DNA of 22,674 nucleotides from Dehalococcoidia bacterium (GTDB lineage Bacteria; Chloroflexota; Dehalococcoidia; GIF9; AB-539-J10), in the NCBI GenBank assembly GCA_030606165.1, contig JAUWGZ010000010.1, positions 1 to 22,674 of the forward strand. Reading direction: 5' to 3'. Positions 1 to 7,578 of this stretch are shown piece by piece (position 1 is the first letter of the stretch; each line of letters starts with the position of its first letter). The notes beneath the pieces were generated by a model, which was given only the letters and a program-made list of their open reading frames with translations, made no database searches and was not told where the DNA came from. The position numbers and the translations under genes are program-made.

Positions 1-1304
1 TTTAACAGGAAAGCTAATTGATATTTCCCTTCCTTTATCTGCCGGTAGGCTTCTTTCAAATCCACTGTATAAGCGACATCTAGATCCTTCGCTCCGCTCA
101 GGACCTTATCCAAAATAATATGATTAAGAATGCTAAGGTTAAACTCCCGATAAGCTTGGGACCTGTTACCGGGCATCATGGCCTCAAGGGAAATATCTTG
201 ACGTCGCCTTAAAAGCAATAATGCTCCAGCGTGCAGGCCTAAGACTCCTAAGACTATGTCCTGAACTCCATGAGATTGCTTCGCCCCGATAAAATCGGGG
301 CTCGCAATGACAGAAAGAGCGAAAGGCTTGCTATAACAGGAGCCAAGGGAGTCCTCGCTGAACGAAACAAATTCCACAGCAAAGCAATTCTCAAGCTGTT
401 TTTCCAGTTCAGCCAGAGCAGAAGGCGCTATACCACGCACCAGTCTATGCAGGGGTAGAACAACAAGTCCAGGGTCAGAAAAGTCGACTAACTCCATCAT
501 TACGTAATTGAAGGCTCCTTTGCCAGTTAGAGATTGCTTCCTCTTCACTCCGTTCAGAGTCGCAATGACAGAGGAGTCAAAGGAATCAGATTGCTCCTGG
601 GTTCTTTCTTGCTGGTAAGTCAACGCTGTTTCGTAGCGGTGATGACCATCAGCAATGTAAAGAGGCTGAGAGGATAGAAACTGACTTATCTCCCGCTTGA
701 TTTCCGGGTCAGTTATCGCCCATAGAGTATGAGCTTCTCCCTCCTCATCCTGACCCACTCCTGTCGAGGGAGAGAGAACTGATGTCTTAATCATGGGCTT
801 AGCCCGAGATGCCTCAGATAGTATCGCGGCAACTCTTCGCTCAGAACCCTGGTAAAGAGAAAGCAATGGACTGAAGTTAGCTCGGCAAGCTCGCATTAAC
901 TGCAAACGGTCGCTTTTAGCTTTGGGAAATGTTTCTTCGTGAGGATATATACCGCTGCCCCAGGGTTCGAGCTTGACACGAGCTATCAGCCCACGCCTTA
1001 CCCTCTTTTCGCCTGAATACTCAAAACGATGGTCATGCAAATAGAAGCTGGGCGCCCCATCAATCTGAATAATTCCGTGCCTCAGCCACTGTTGAAAGGT
1101 AATAGCTGCTCTTTGATATCTATCACCTGTCGGTTCCGGGCTTTCAGCGGGGAATTCCAGGCGAATAGCGTTGTAATCGCTCTTTTCATAGTAAAGTTTC
1201 TGCTGCTCGATGGCGATAACATCGTAAGGAGGACAGATAACCTGGGCTAGATTGCTAACCAGCTTTTGGTTATAGCGTATACCTCGAAATGGAGAGACTT
1301 CCAT
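1..1304 (-). CDS. DUF1015-family protein, partial (3' end beyond left edge)
   Basis: An uninterrupted reading frame starts at ATG 1304 and runs off the left edge, giving 434 visible codons. The N-terminus MEVSPFRGIRYN, then CPPYDVI, PHEETFPKAKSDRLQLMRA, the IADGHHRYETAL motif and FNYVMMELVDFSDPGLVVLP-like text match my memory of DUF1015, a conserved family of about 400-450 residues sometimes called a putative HTH or SpoVR-unrelated conserved protein. Its biochemical role is not established, so I assign none. The oddity is that three stretches of the frame (plus coordinates about 271-313, 530-573 and 738-776) are made of dispersed palindromic repeats seen elsewhere in the window, translated in frame without a stop. 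They appear to add extra loops relative to the family. No convincing ribosome site decides the start, but the family N-terminus begins right at this ATG. Family call fairly sure; function unknown. Confidence 0.8.
   Translation of the reverse strand, partial: MEVSPFRGIRYNQKLVSNLAQVICPPYDVIAIEQQKLYYEKSDYNAIRLEFPAESPEPTGDRYQRAAITFQQWLRHGIIQIDGAPSFYLHDHRFEYSGEKRVRRGLIARVKLEPWGSGIYPHEETFPKAKSDRLQLMRACRANFSPLLSLYQGSERRVAAILSEASRAKPMIKTSVLSPSTGVGQDEEGEAHTLWAITDPEIKREISQFLSSQPLYIADGHHRYETALTYQQERTQEQSDSFDSSVIATLNGVKRKQSLTGKGAFNYVMMELVDFSDPGLVVLPLHRLVRGIAPSALAELEKQLENCFAVEFVSFSEDSLGSCYSKPFALSVIASPDFIGAKQSHGVQDIVLGVLGLHAGALLLLRRRQDISLEAMMPGNRSQAYREFNLSILNHIILDKVLSGAKDLDVAYTVDLKEAYRQIKEGKYQLAFLL
271..313. 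repeat. Palindromic repeat fragment inside the DUF1015 frame
   Basis: This stretch has the outer arms AGATTGCTTC and CTCGCAATGACA around the hairpin GCCCCGAT-AAAATC-GGGGC. The same parts occur in the intergenic MITE-like element at 21472-21627. Here it is translated as in-frame protein (SVIASPDFIGAKQS on the minus strand). Confidence 0.75.
530..573. repeat. Second palindromic repeat fragment inside the DUF1015 frame
   Basis: AGAGATTGCTTC ... GTCGCAATGACAGAG, with the same outer arms as 271-313 but a diverged core. It is read in frame as SVIATLNGVKRKQSLTG, just before the conserved FNYVMM segment, where family members as I recall them have a short loop. Confidence 0.65.
738..776. repeat. REP-like repeat fragment inside the DUF1015 frame
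   Basis: On the minus strand this reads CTCTCCCTCGACAGGAG followed by GGGTCAGGATGAGG. It aligns with the intergenic hairpin at 21127-21162 (CTCTCCACTTGATGGAG, GGGTTAGGGTGAGG), with about 26 of 32 bases matching by eye. It is read in frame as LSPSTGVGQDEEG. Confidence 0.6.
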
Positions 1305-1318
1305 CTACTTAAAGCTCT

Positions 1319-1452
1319 AATTTCTAAATCCTAAACAAATTCCAAATTCGAATACTAAAACTCATTCCGTTTTGAATTTTTGTCATTAGATGAGAGGAAC
1401 TAAATTTTCCCTTTCTTTTGTTTAGCATTTAGGATTTCGTACTTAGGATTTA
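1319..1452. repeat. AT-rich intergenic repeat pair (TAAATCCTAA family)
   Basis: The gap between the DUF1015 gene and purL holds two AT-rich tracts. One spans 1319-1360 (TTTCTAAATCCTAAACAAAT on plus). The other spans about 1417-1452 and, read on the minus strand, begins TAAATCCTAAGTACGAAATC. The second starts at the purL stop codon, so its first TAA is the stop. A related tract lies at 13829-13868. I see no gene here. Confidence 0.6.
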
Positions 1453-3714
1453 TCTTTTAAGGCCATCTCGCCAAGCCCTTGTCGCCTTGGCCAGAGGTAA
1501 ATCAATATAGCCCTCCACCACTAAACGCTTTCCGCCAACTCTCCCCAGCAAAGTCAGTGGCACCTGCCATTTTCTGGCTACCTTAGTCAATTTAACTGCC
1601 GAATCGCCCGACATTGACACCACAATCTGTGACTGATGCTCCCCAAAGAAAGCAGAATCCAATCTCCCCTTCTCGCCTGCCAAAGAACTTGTTCGGCGAG
1701 CAGGCACTTTCCAGCTTTCGCCTTTAAAACCAATATCGCCACAAATGCAACTTTCAGCAATGGCTACCAGTAAGCCGCCTTCGGAACAATCATGGGCCGA
1801 CTTGATAAACCCCCGCTTTATAGCCTCCAAACAACAGCGCTGCACCCTTTTCTCCATATCCAAATCAATACCGGGTTTCCCTCTCACCAAGCCATGTACC
1901 AACTCCAGATATTCGCTAGCACCAAGGCCATTGTAACCCCGATGAAATCGGGGTTGAGAGCTACTGGCTAAGGGAAAAGACACGCCCAGCAGAAACACCA
2001 GGTCACCTTCCTTTTTAAAGGACGTAGTGCAATGTCTATTTATATTCTCAACAATTCCCAGCATAGCTACCACTGGAGTGGGATAGATAGCTTCGCCTTT
2101 GCTCTCATTATAAAGGCTAACATTACCACTTATCACGGGAATCCTCAGCTCCCGACAAGCCCGTGCCATGCCCTTTATGCACTCTTTCAACTGGTAATAG
2201 ACATCAGCTTTTTCCGGATTACCAAAGTTAAGGCAATCGGTAATAGCTAAAGGTTCAGCCCCACTACAGACCAAATTCCGAGCAGCTTCAGCCACAGCAA
2301 TCACCCCACCGAGGAAAGGGTCAGCATAGCAATACCGCCCATTGCCATCGACAGCTAAGGAAATACCTTTCTTGGTCCCATTGATACGCAAAACAGCAGC
2401 ATCGCCACCGGGAGGAACCACAGTATTACCCATCGCCTGATAGTCATACCGGCGATAGATACACTCCCTGCTGGCAATATTAGGGGAGGCCAGTAAACGA
2501 AGTAAAACAGAGTTACATTGCCTGGGTTTAAGGTCAGGGACGATGCTCACATCGAGGGATTGAAGCTCTTCAAGCCATGCTGGCTTCTTGCTCCGCTGGC
2601 GATAGAGGGGTGGAGAGACCAACAAATTCACGGGAATCTCCGCAACAACTTTTCCCTCTTCTTTAACCACGGCTAAGCCAGTATTAGTAACCCGACCAAT
2701 GATATCGCAGTGAAGCCTCCAGCGATCAAACAGGGCTTTTACCTCTTCCTTACAACCCCTCTTCACAATCACCAGCATTCTTTCCTGCGATTCCGAGAGC
2801 ATTACTTCACAAGGGGTCATGCCCTCTTCACGACGAGATACTTTGCTCACATCTATTTCTACTCCTCCCTCACCTCTAGCCGCAGTCTCCACTGCAGCGC
2901 TTGTTAACCCAGCAGCCCCCAAGTCTTGCATGCCTACAATCCAATCAGTCTGCGCTAACTCAAGGCACGCTTCAATAAGCAGTTTCTCCAGAGAAGGATT
3001 GCCTGCCGGAACCACTGATTTCGTCTCCGGCTCATCCTCAAAAGTACGCGATGCTAGACCAGAAGCGCCATAAATCCCGTCACGCCCGGTAGCAGCTCCC
3101 ACCAGCATTAACAAGTTATCTTCACCACTGGCCCTGGCTTTGACCAGCTTACCTTTTTCACAAATGCCCAAACATAAACCATTAACCAACGGATTACCGG
3201 TATACTTATCAGCAAAAAATACTTCGCCACCCACACCAGGTATTCCCAGGCAATTGCCATAATCTGCAAGGCCACCGAGAACTCCATTGAACAAGTAGCG
3301 ATTATTGGATTCAGTTAAAGGGCCAAAGCGAAGAGAGTTGAGCAACGCTATAGGGCGAGCGCCCATAGTAAAGATATCCCTTATAACGCCACCTGCCGCT
3401 GTAGCTGCACCCTGATATGGGTCAATCGCTGAGGGATGATTGTGGGACTCTATTTTCATTACCGCCGCCTGCCCATCGCCAATATCCACTACCCCGGCAT
3501 TTTCCTCCCCCGGACTCACCAAGACATTTTTGCTTCGGGAGGGCAGAAGCTTGAGTAAGGGCTTGGAGTGCTTGTAGCCGCAATGCTCGCTCCATAACGA
3601 GCCGAACATTCCTAGCTCTACCTCATTAGGCTCTCGCCCTAGCTGCTGCACAATAAGTTTATATTCCTTTTCGCTTAAAGCAACTTCATCCAGAATTTCC
3701 TTGGAGATATTCAC
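1450..3714 (-). CDS. purL: Phosphoribosylformylglycinamidine synthase, PurL subunit (small, multi-subunit type)
   Basis: PurL catalyses the ATP-dependent conversion of FGAR to FGAM in cytosolic purine synthesis, using ammonia delivered by PurQ with PurS. At 754 residues this is the small type that needs separate PurS and PurQ, neither of which is in the window. Visible motifs are LGREPNEVELGMF (25-37), WSEHCGYKHSK (41-51), the nucleotide and metal segment ESHNHPSAIDPYQGAATAAGG (about 89-109), LSESQERM, SGNVSLYNES and AHDCSEGGLL. The start is GTG at 3714, supported by the Shine-Dalgarno GGAGG (plus 3721-3725) six bases upstream. A 9-bp perfect palindrome lies in frame at 1935-1955, before GLGASEYLELVHG, where I would expect a shorter linker. 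The stop codon is supplied by an AT-rich dispersed repeat. Function call secure. Confidence 0.96.
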   Translation of the reverse strand: MNISKEILDEVALSEKEYKLIVQQLGREPNEVELGMFGSLWSEHCGYKHSKPLLKLLPSRSKNVLVSPGEENAGVVDIGDGQAAVMKIESHNHPSAIDPYQGAATAAGGVIRDIFTMGARPIALLNSLRFGPLTESNNRYLFNGVLGGLADYGNCLGIPGVGGEVFFADKYTGNPLVNGLCLGICEKGKLVKARASGEDNLLMLVGAATGRDGIYGASGLASRTFEDEPETKSVVPAGNPSLEKLLIEACLELAQTDWIVGMQDLGAAGLTSAAVETAARGEGGVEIDVSKVSRREEGMTPCEVMLSESQERMLVIVKRGCKEEVKALFDRWRLHCDIIGRVTNTGLAVVKEEGKVVAEIPVNLLVSPPLYRQRSKKPAWLEELQSLDVSIVPDLKPRQCNSVLLRLLASPNIASRECIYRRYDYQAMGNTVVPPGGDAAVLRINGTKKGISLAVDGNGRYCYADPFLGGVIAVAEAARNLVCSGAEPLAITDCLNFGNPEKADVYYQLKECIKGMARACRELRIPVISGNVSLYNESKGEAIYPTPVVAMLGIVENINRHCTTSFKKEGDLVFLLGVSFPLASSSQPRFHRGYNGLGASEYLELVHGLVRGKPGIDLDMEKRVQRCCLEAIKRGFIKSAHDCSEGGLLVAIAESCICGDIGFKGESWKVPARRTSSLAGEKGRLDSAFFGEHQSQIVVSMSGDSAVKLTKVARKWQVPLTLLGRVGGKRLVVEGYIDLPLAKATRAWRDGLKR
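1935..1955. repeat. In-frame palindrome in purL
   Basis: AACCCCGAT-gaa-ATCGGGGTT is a perfect 9-bp inverted repeat with a 3-base loop inside purL, encoding roughly residues 587-593 (QPRFHRG). The core CCCCGAT...ATCGGGG is the same as in the repeat at 271-313, so it probably belongs to the same dispersed family. Confidence 0.65.
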
Positions 3715-3810
3715 TAACCGCCTCCACTCACCAAGATGTCATTGCAATGAGTAAAGCCGCTCCAGGTGCTGGGGAAAATAACGACTCCCGATTTCATACT
3801 GCAAAGAACA

Positions 3811-3834
3811 ATGGCGGTGCTCTTTTACCGCCAT
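3811..3834 (-). terminator. Probable rho-independent terminator of rpsU-yqeY
   Basis: On the minus strand an 8-bp perfect stem (ATGGCGGT / ACCGCCAT) with an 8-base loop is followed by TGTTCTTTGC, a moderately T-rich tail. It lies about 40 bases past the yqeY stop and before purL, so it probably ends the rpsU-yqeY transcript. Confidence 0.55.
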
Positions 3835-3871
3835 CACGCCATAATTTAAAAACCTCGCTTGCCTTCTAAAC

Positions 3872-4321
3872 CTAGCCGGCAGCAAGCAATTCTGAAACTA
3901 TCTCGCTGACTTCCTTGCCATCAGCTTTGCCTTTGAGTTGAGGCATAAGCTGAGACATGACTTTGCCTTTGTCGCTCGGCCCCTTAGCTCCAACCGCATC
4001 AACCGCTTGCCGTGCCGCTGCCATGACCTCCTCCCGACTCATTTGCTCAGGAAGATAACTCATAAGAACAGCCAGTTCTGCTTCTTCCTGCGCCACCAGA
4101 TCACTACGATTACCCGCCTTAAAGGCTTCGATGCTCTCGCGACGCCGTTTTACTTCCTTGGTAATAACATCAAGTACTTTGTTATCGTCAGCGGGCTTTT
4201 GCTGCGCAATTTCGGCATTCTTTATCTCAGATAATAGTAGCCTTAATGTAGCAAGCTCTACTCTCTGCTGCCGCTTAAGCGCTCCCCTGAGAGATTCCTG
4301 AATACTATCCTTCAGCGCCAT
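3872..4321 (-). CDS. yqeY: GatB/YqeY domain-containing protein
   Basis: A 149-residue YqeY-family protein if started at ATG 4321 (MALKDSIQESLRGALK). This matches the usual family N-terminus and length of about 150. A longer frame reaches 4381 but would overlap rpsU and add a basic tail foreign to the family. Recognisable segments are LATLRLLLSEIKNAEIAQ near the N-terminus, KRRRESIEAFKAGNRSDLV in the middle, LMSYLPEQMSREEV, and a C-terminal DKGKVMSQLMPQLKGKADG. The family shares a domain with the tRNA-amidotransferase GatB tail, and its tRNA-related role is inferred only. It starts seven bases after the rpsU stop, with a weak AAGAG just upstream, so the two are almost certainly co-transcribed and perhaps translationally coupled. 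Confidence 0.9.
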   Translation of the reverse strand: MALKDSIQESLRGALKRQQRVELATLRLLLSEIKNAEIAQQKPADDNKVLDVITKEVKRRRESIEAFKAGNRSDLVAQEEAELAVLMSYLPEQMSREEVMAAARQAVDAVGAKGPSDKGKVMSQLMPQLKGKADGKEVSEIVSELLAAG

Positions 4322-4328
4322 CTCTTGG

Positions 4329-4505
4329 CTATCTAGAACTTTTCCGCCTTTTCGCTGCCGCTTTCTTTCTCCTCTCTTCACTAGGTTTTTCGAAATGCCT
4401 GCGGCGGCGAACTTCAGCTAAAATGCGGTCCTGCTGCACCTGCCTGTTAAATCTACGCATCAGGGCCTCGAAACTCTCGCCTGAACCAAGCTTTACATCA
4501 GCCAT
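4329..4505 (-). CDS. rpsU: 30S ribosomal protein S21
   Basis: Small ribosomal subunit protein S21, 58 residues from ATG 4505 (MADVKLGSGESFEALMRRFN). It has the family core ESFEALMRRFNRQVQQDRIL, then RRRRHFEKPSEERRKKAAAKRRKS, a typical basic C-terminus. An upstream in-frame codon at 4547 is rejected because it falls in the -35 box of a strong promoter. That promoter places the transcript start only a few bases before ATG 4505, so the leader is very short and no Shine-Dalgarno is visible. First gene of a two-gene unit with yqeY. Confidence 0.92.
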   Translation of the reverse strand: MADVKLGSGESFEALMRRFNRQVQQDRILAEVRRRRHFEKPSEERRKKAAAKRRKSSR

Positions 4506-4518
4506 ATCAAAACAATGT

Positions 4519-4547
4519 ATTTTACCCCGGTCACTCAAGTGTGTCAA
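4519..4547 (-). promoter_or_regulatory. Sigma70-type promoter for rpsU-yqeY
   Basis: On the minus strand a perfect -35 TTGACA (plus 4542-4547) and -10 TAAAAT (plus 4519-4524) are separated by exactly 17 bases. Initiation would fall near 4510-4513, leaving under ten bases of leader before the rpsU ATG. Confidence 0.75.
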
Positions 4548-4577
4548 TTACAGGGTGGTAGAGATAAGTTATCGTGT

Positions 4578-4607
4578 TTGACAAGTAGTAGTAAATAGTA
4601 GTAAAAT
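4578..4607 (+). promoter_or_regulatory. Sigma70-type promoter for the 4640 gene (perhaps the cluster beyond)
   Basis: TTGACA (4578-4583), an 18-base spacer and TAAAAT (4602-4607), back to back with the rpsU promoter. The next gene has a good Shine-Dalgarno (GGGGAGAGGG) before ATG 4640. Since no strong promoter is visible before 5126, this one might also feed the biosynthetic cluster. Confidence 0.65.
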
Positions 4608-4639
4608 GTGATAAGAATATAGTATGTTGGGGAGAGGGC

Positions 4640-5053
4640 ATGGCAGAGGACATAGCATTAAAGGAAAAAAAGCCCAGGCTTGATTCTATAAATAGGTCCC
4701 TTGCAAAGAGGGGGTTCTCCCTTTTTGTGAAAGTAGTAGATAAATATGCTCCAGATAGGCTGCTGCTTTTTGCCCTTAACTTTTTGGATAAACGTGTCCC
4801 AAATAGACTGATTTCCTTCGCAATTAAGTGGGTCGAGAGATTAGCTCCTCGTAAGCTGATTTCTAGCGTTATTGCTACCGCTGATGAGTATGTCCCTGAC
4901 GAGGTAGCGAACTCGAGAAAGATCTGCACTGTCCTTGCTGGAGTAGGAAAGTACATTCCAGACGAGATAATTCCCCCAGAGTCCACAGGAAGGTGGGAAA
5001 ATCTTAGAACAAAGTTCCATATTCCGAAATTAATATCTAGCAGGCAAAAGTGA
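4640..5053 (+). CDS. Unrecognised protein with proline-phased 16-residue repeats
   Basis: I do not recognise this 137-residue protein. The start is well supported by GGGGAGAGGG directly upstream and a sigma70-type promoter. After a charged N-terminus (to about residue 25) it consists of repeats of about 16 residues of the form V-DKYAPDRLLLFA / LDKRVPNRLISFA / VERLAPRKLISSV / ADEYVPDEV, and a last degenerate copy GKYIPDEIIPP. The key prolines are at 38, 54, 70, 86 and 107. The pattern (hydrophobic pair, acidic-basic pair, P, basic, two aliphatics) suggests short amphipathic helices, perhaps a membrane-surface or lipid-binding stack. There is no signal peptide or clear transmembrane segment. 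It lies 72 bases before the lipid cluster on the same strand, so a link to it is possible but unproven. Confidence 0.7.
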   Translation: MAEDIALKEKKPRLDSINRSLAKRGFSLFVKVVDKYAPDRLLLFALNFLDKRVPNRLISFAIKWVERLAPRKLISSVIATADEYVPDEVANSRKICTVLAGVGKYIPDEIIPPESTGRWENLRTKFHIPKLISSRQK

Positions 5054-5070
5054 GCCTGTGGAGTTGATAT

Positions 5071-5109
5071 AGCTACTTTCGTCGTAGCTCCTCACGATGC
5101 TGGTGAGGG
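5071..5109 (+). other. Two small hairpins in the leader of the lipid cluster
   Basis: AGCTAC-TTTCGTC-GTAGCT (5071-5089) is followed at once by CTCAC...GTGAG (about 5090-5109), just before the 5126 start. There is no T-run, so termination is not evident. They could be a leader structure or a worn repeat. Confidence 0.3.
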
Positions 5110-5125
5110 AGAAGTAGGGTATTGA

Positions 5126-6175
5126 ATGCAGTACAAAAAGGTCTGTGTTGAGTCTTTTGGTTATGAACTTCCGGAGAATATTGTTACATCTTTGAGCCTG
5201 GAAGAAAGACTAGCCCCGATATACGACAAATTCAATCTTTCCTACGGGCGTCTGGAAATGATAACCGGAATTCGCGAACGGCGATTATGGGATGATGACA
5301 CGACGCCGAGTCACGCCGGTATAAAAGCGGCAGAAAAAGCCATTAGCAAGTCTGGAGTCAACAAGGAGGATATCGGATGCCTGCTCCATACCTCGGTATC
5401 CCGTGATTTCCTGGAGCCAGCGACAGCCACCGTGATCCATAACTCTTTGGGCCTTCCCCCCACAGCTACCATTTTCGACATCTCCAATGCCTGCCTGGGT
5501 TTCATCAACGGCATGGTAACCCTGGCGAATATAATTGAGTTGGGCCAGGTAAAAGCAGGAATTGTGGTTGGCGGTGAGAGCAGCAAACGGCTTATCGACA
5601 CAACAATCGATAAACTCTTGAAAGACCCGGACATCACCAGAGATAAGCTCAAACTCGCCTTTGCCACTCTAACTTTGGGGTCAGGAGCAGTGGCAGCGGT
5701 GTTAACCCACTCCTCCCTGTCGCAAGACGGTCATAAGCTTCTTGGCGGGGTAACGCGCGCTGCTTCACAGCATAATAGTCTTTGTCGTATAGAAGCCGAT
5801 GCTTCTTTCCTCGACTTGGATGAGCTCCCAGATATGCATACAGACTATGAAGGGGTCCTGAAAAATGGACTGAAATTGGCGCCTGACACCTGGAAGGACA
5901 CAAAACAAGAGCTTGGGTGGAAGAACTCCGACATAGATAGGTTTTTCACTCATCAGGTTAGCGCCGTGCATAGTAAACTATTGTTCAAGGCCCTGGGACT
6001 AGATGATGCAAAAGACTTTCCCACTGTGGAATATCTAGGAAACATCGGGTCGGTTTCCTTGCCCATTACCATGGCTATCGGAATTGACCAGGGGTGTCTT
6101 AACCCTGGTGATAAGGTTGCCATGCTGGGGATTGGCAGCGGAATAGTCTGTCTTATGCTGGGTCTGGAATGGTAG
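5126..6175 (+). CDS. OleA-like 3-oxoacyl-ACP synthase III (thiolase fold)
   Basis: A 349-residue KAS III-family enzyme with a complete triad: Cys123 in SNACLGFING, His276 in FFTHQVS and Asn306 in YLGNIGS. It also has Glu97 in RDFLEPATA, 26 residues before the cysteine. That glutamate, and the 26- and 30-residue E-C and H-N spacings, equal those of OleA (Glu117, Cys143, His285, Asn315 in the Xanthomonas enzyme, from memory). Ordinary FabH lacks the glutamate. OleA performs head-to-head Claisen condensation of two fatty acyl thioesters, giving a beta-keto acid or long ketone; FabH primes fatty-acid synthesis. Here the gene opens the cluster and is followed by KAS II and ACP, so either role is possible. 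No OleB, OleC or OleD is present. ATG 5126 follows a modest GTAGGG. Confidence 0.85.
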   Translation: MQYKKVCVESFGYELPENIVTSLSLEERLAPIYDKFNLSYGRLEMITGIRERRLWDDDTTPSHAGIKAAEKAISKSGVNKEDIGCLLHTSVSRDFLEPATATVIHNSLGLPPTATIFDISNACLGFINGMVTLANIIELGQVKAGIVVGGESSKRLIDTTIDKLLKDPDITRDKLKLAFATLTLGSGAVAAVLTHSSLSQDGHKLLGGVTRAASQHNSLCRIEADASFLDLDELPDMHTDYEGVLKNGLKLAPDTWKDTKQELGWKNSDIDRFFTHQVSAVHSKLLFKALGLDDAKDFPTVEYLGNIGSVSLPITMAIGIDQGCLNPGDKVAMLGIGSGIVCLMLGLEW

Positions 6176-6290
6176 AGAAAAGGGCCCTGGCAAGATGAGT
6201 TCAGGGAAATACCTCCTCAGACAGTGATGCAATTAGATAGATTTCTTCAAGCCGCTCTAATATCTACGTTTTTGATGGAAGTTTTACCCT

Positions 6291-7541
6291 ATGATGGCAA
6301 AGAGGCCTAATGAAGCGCGAATTGTAATTACCGGCGTTGGCCTGACGGCGCCAAACGGAAATAATCTGGCGGAATTTCGAAAAAGCCTACTTGCTGGCAA
6401 ATCCGGGATACAGAAATTCAATATCCGCTACATGGGTGAAGTATCGGCTGGTATATGCCACTTCGACCCACTGAAGTATCAAAAAAAGAAGGACCTGCGT
6501 CGGGGAACGAGGGCAGGCTCTATTGCTATCTACTGCGCTCAAGAAACAATCGCTGATGCCAAATTAGACCTTACTTGCCTGGATAAATCAAAGATTGGTG
6601 TCTACCTCGGGATTACCGAGCATGGTACCGTGGAAACCGAAAATGAAGTCTACGAAATTAAGCAATTTGACTATAATGTAAAATATTGGTCACACCATCA
6701 TAATCCAAGAGTAGTGGCTAATAATCCCGCTGGCGAAGTCACCCTGAATCTGGGAATTACCGGACCACACTATACTTTGGGGGCTGCCTGTGCAGGCGGT
6801 AACATTGGACTCATACAGGGCTTACAAATGCTGCTGTTGAATGAAGTCGATTTAGCTTTAAGTGGAGGGGTTTCGGAGAGCACTGGTTCCTTTGGTATTT
6901 TTGCTGGCTTTAAAAGTGAAGGCGCTTTGGCTTCCCATGAAGACCCTGAGAAGGCATGCCGCCCCTTTGATAAGGATAGGAATGGCGTGGTTGTTTCCGA
7001 AGGCGGCTGCATTTTTGTTCTAGAAAGACTAAGCGACGCCCTTAAAAGGGAGGCTAAGATCTACAGTGAAATCGTGGGCTATGCTATCAACTCAGATGCC
7101 ACTGACTTTATTTTCCCCAGCGCAGAAAGACAAGTTGAGTGCATGAAACTTGCTCTTAACAAAGCCGGTATATCTCCAGAAGATATCGATATTATCAATA
7201 CCCACGGGACAGGCACCACCGAAGGAGACCCTGTGGAGTGCCAGGCAATCAGAGAAGTCTTTGGCGAACATCCCCATGCGTATATGAACAACACCAAGAG
7301 TTTTATTGGTCATGCTATGGGAGCCGCTGGTGCCTTAGAATTAGCGGGTAATTTACCCTCTTTTGAAGACTATATTGTCCATCCTACGATCAATCTGGAC
7401 CACTTAGACCCTGAGTGCCCTCTTAACAACCTGGTTATCAATGAGCCAAAAAAGATTGACAAGGCCGACTATATATTGAATAATTCTTTCGGGATGCTGG
7501 GCATCAATTCGGTTGTTATCGTAAAAAAATTTGAGGAATAA
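6291..7541 (+). CDS. KAS II (FabF)-like beta-ketoacyl-ACP synthase
   Basis: A 416-residue condensing enzyme of the FabF family, expected to extend acyl-ACP by malonyl-ACP decarboxylative condensation. It begins RIVITGVGLTAPNG. The Cys-His-His triad is complete: Cys167 in GAACAGGN, His305 in NTHGTGTTEGDP, His341 in SFIGHAMGAAG, with Lys336 as well. It is therefore an active elongating KS rather than a chain-length factor. The nucleophile context ACAGG differs slightly from the common ACASG, and the stretch 120-145 (YEIKQFDYNVKYW) is unusual, hinting at a distinct substrate pocket. ATGATG at 6291/6294 gives two possible starts, with GGAAG upstream. It is separated from the KAS III gene by 115 bases without a visible gene. 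Only one KAS II is present, which argues against a KS/CLF aromatic or aryl-polyene type of system. Confidence 0.9.
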   Translation: MMAKRPNEARIVITGVGLTAPNGNNLAEFRKSLLAGKSGIQKFNIRYMGEVSAGICHFDPLKYQKKKDLRRGTRAGSIAIYCAQETIADAKLDLTCLDKSKIGVYLGITEHGTVETENEVYEIKQFDYNVKYWSHHHNPRVVANNPAGEVTLNLGITGPHYTLGAACAGGNIGLIQGLQMLLLNEVDLALSGGVSESTGSFGIFAGFKSEGALASHEDPEKACRPFDKDRNGVVVSEGGCIFVLERLSDALKREAKIYSEIVGYAINSDATDFIFPSAERQVECMKLALNKAGISPEDIDIINTHGTGTTEGDPVECQAIREVFGEHPHAYMNNTKSFIGHAMGAAGALELAGNLPSFEDYIVHPTINLDHLDPECPLNNLVINEPKKIDKADYILNNSFGMLGINSVVIVKKFEE

Positions 7542-7578
7542 AGCTGAAAGCATTATTGAATAGACAAATGGGGGATAC

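Noticed and set aside
1029..1250. Plus-strand frames at 270-458 and 1029-1250
   Set aside because: Both are shadows of the DUF1015 gene on the minus strand, which is open through the whole region.
4506..4547. Longer rpsU start at 4547
   Set aside because: The codon lies in the -35 box of the promoter and the added residues do not match S21.
4531..4986. 151-codon minus-strand frame opposite the 4640 gene
   Set aside because: It overlaps both promoters, shows no family resemblance, and the plus-strand frame has a promoter, a Shine-Dalgarno and regular repeats.
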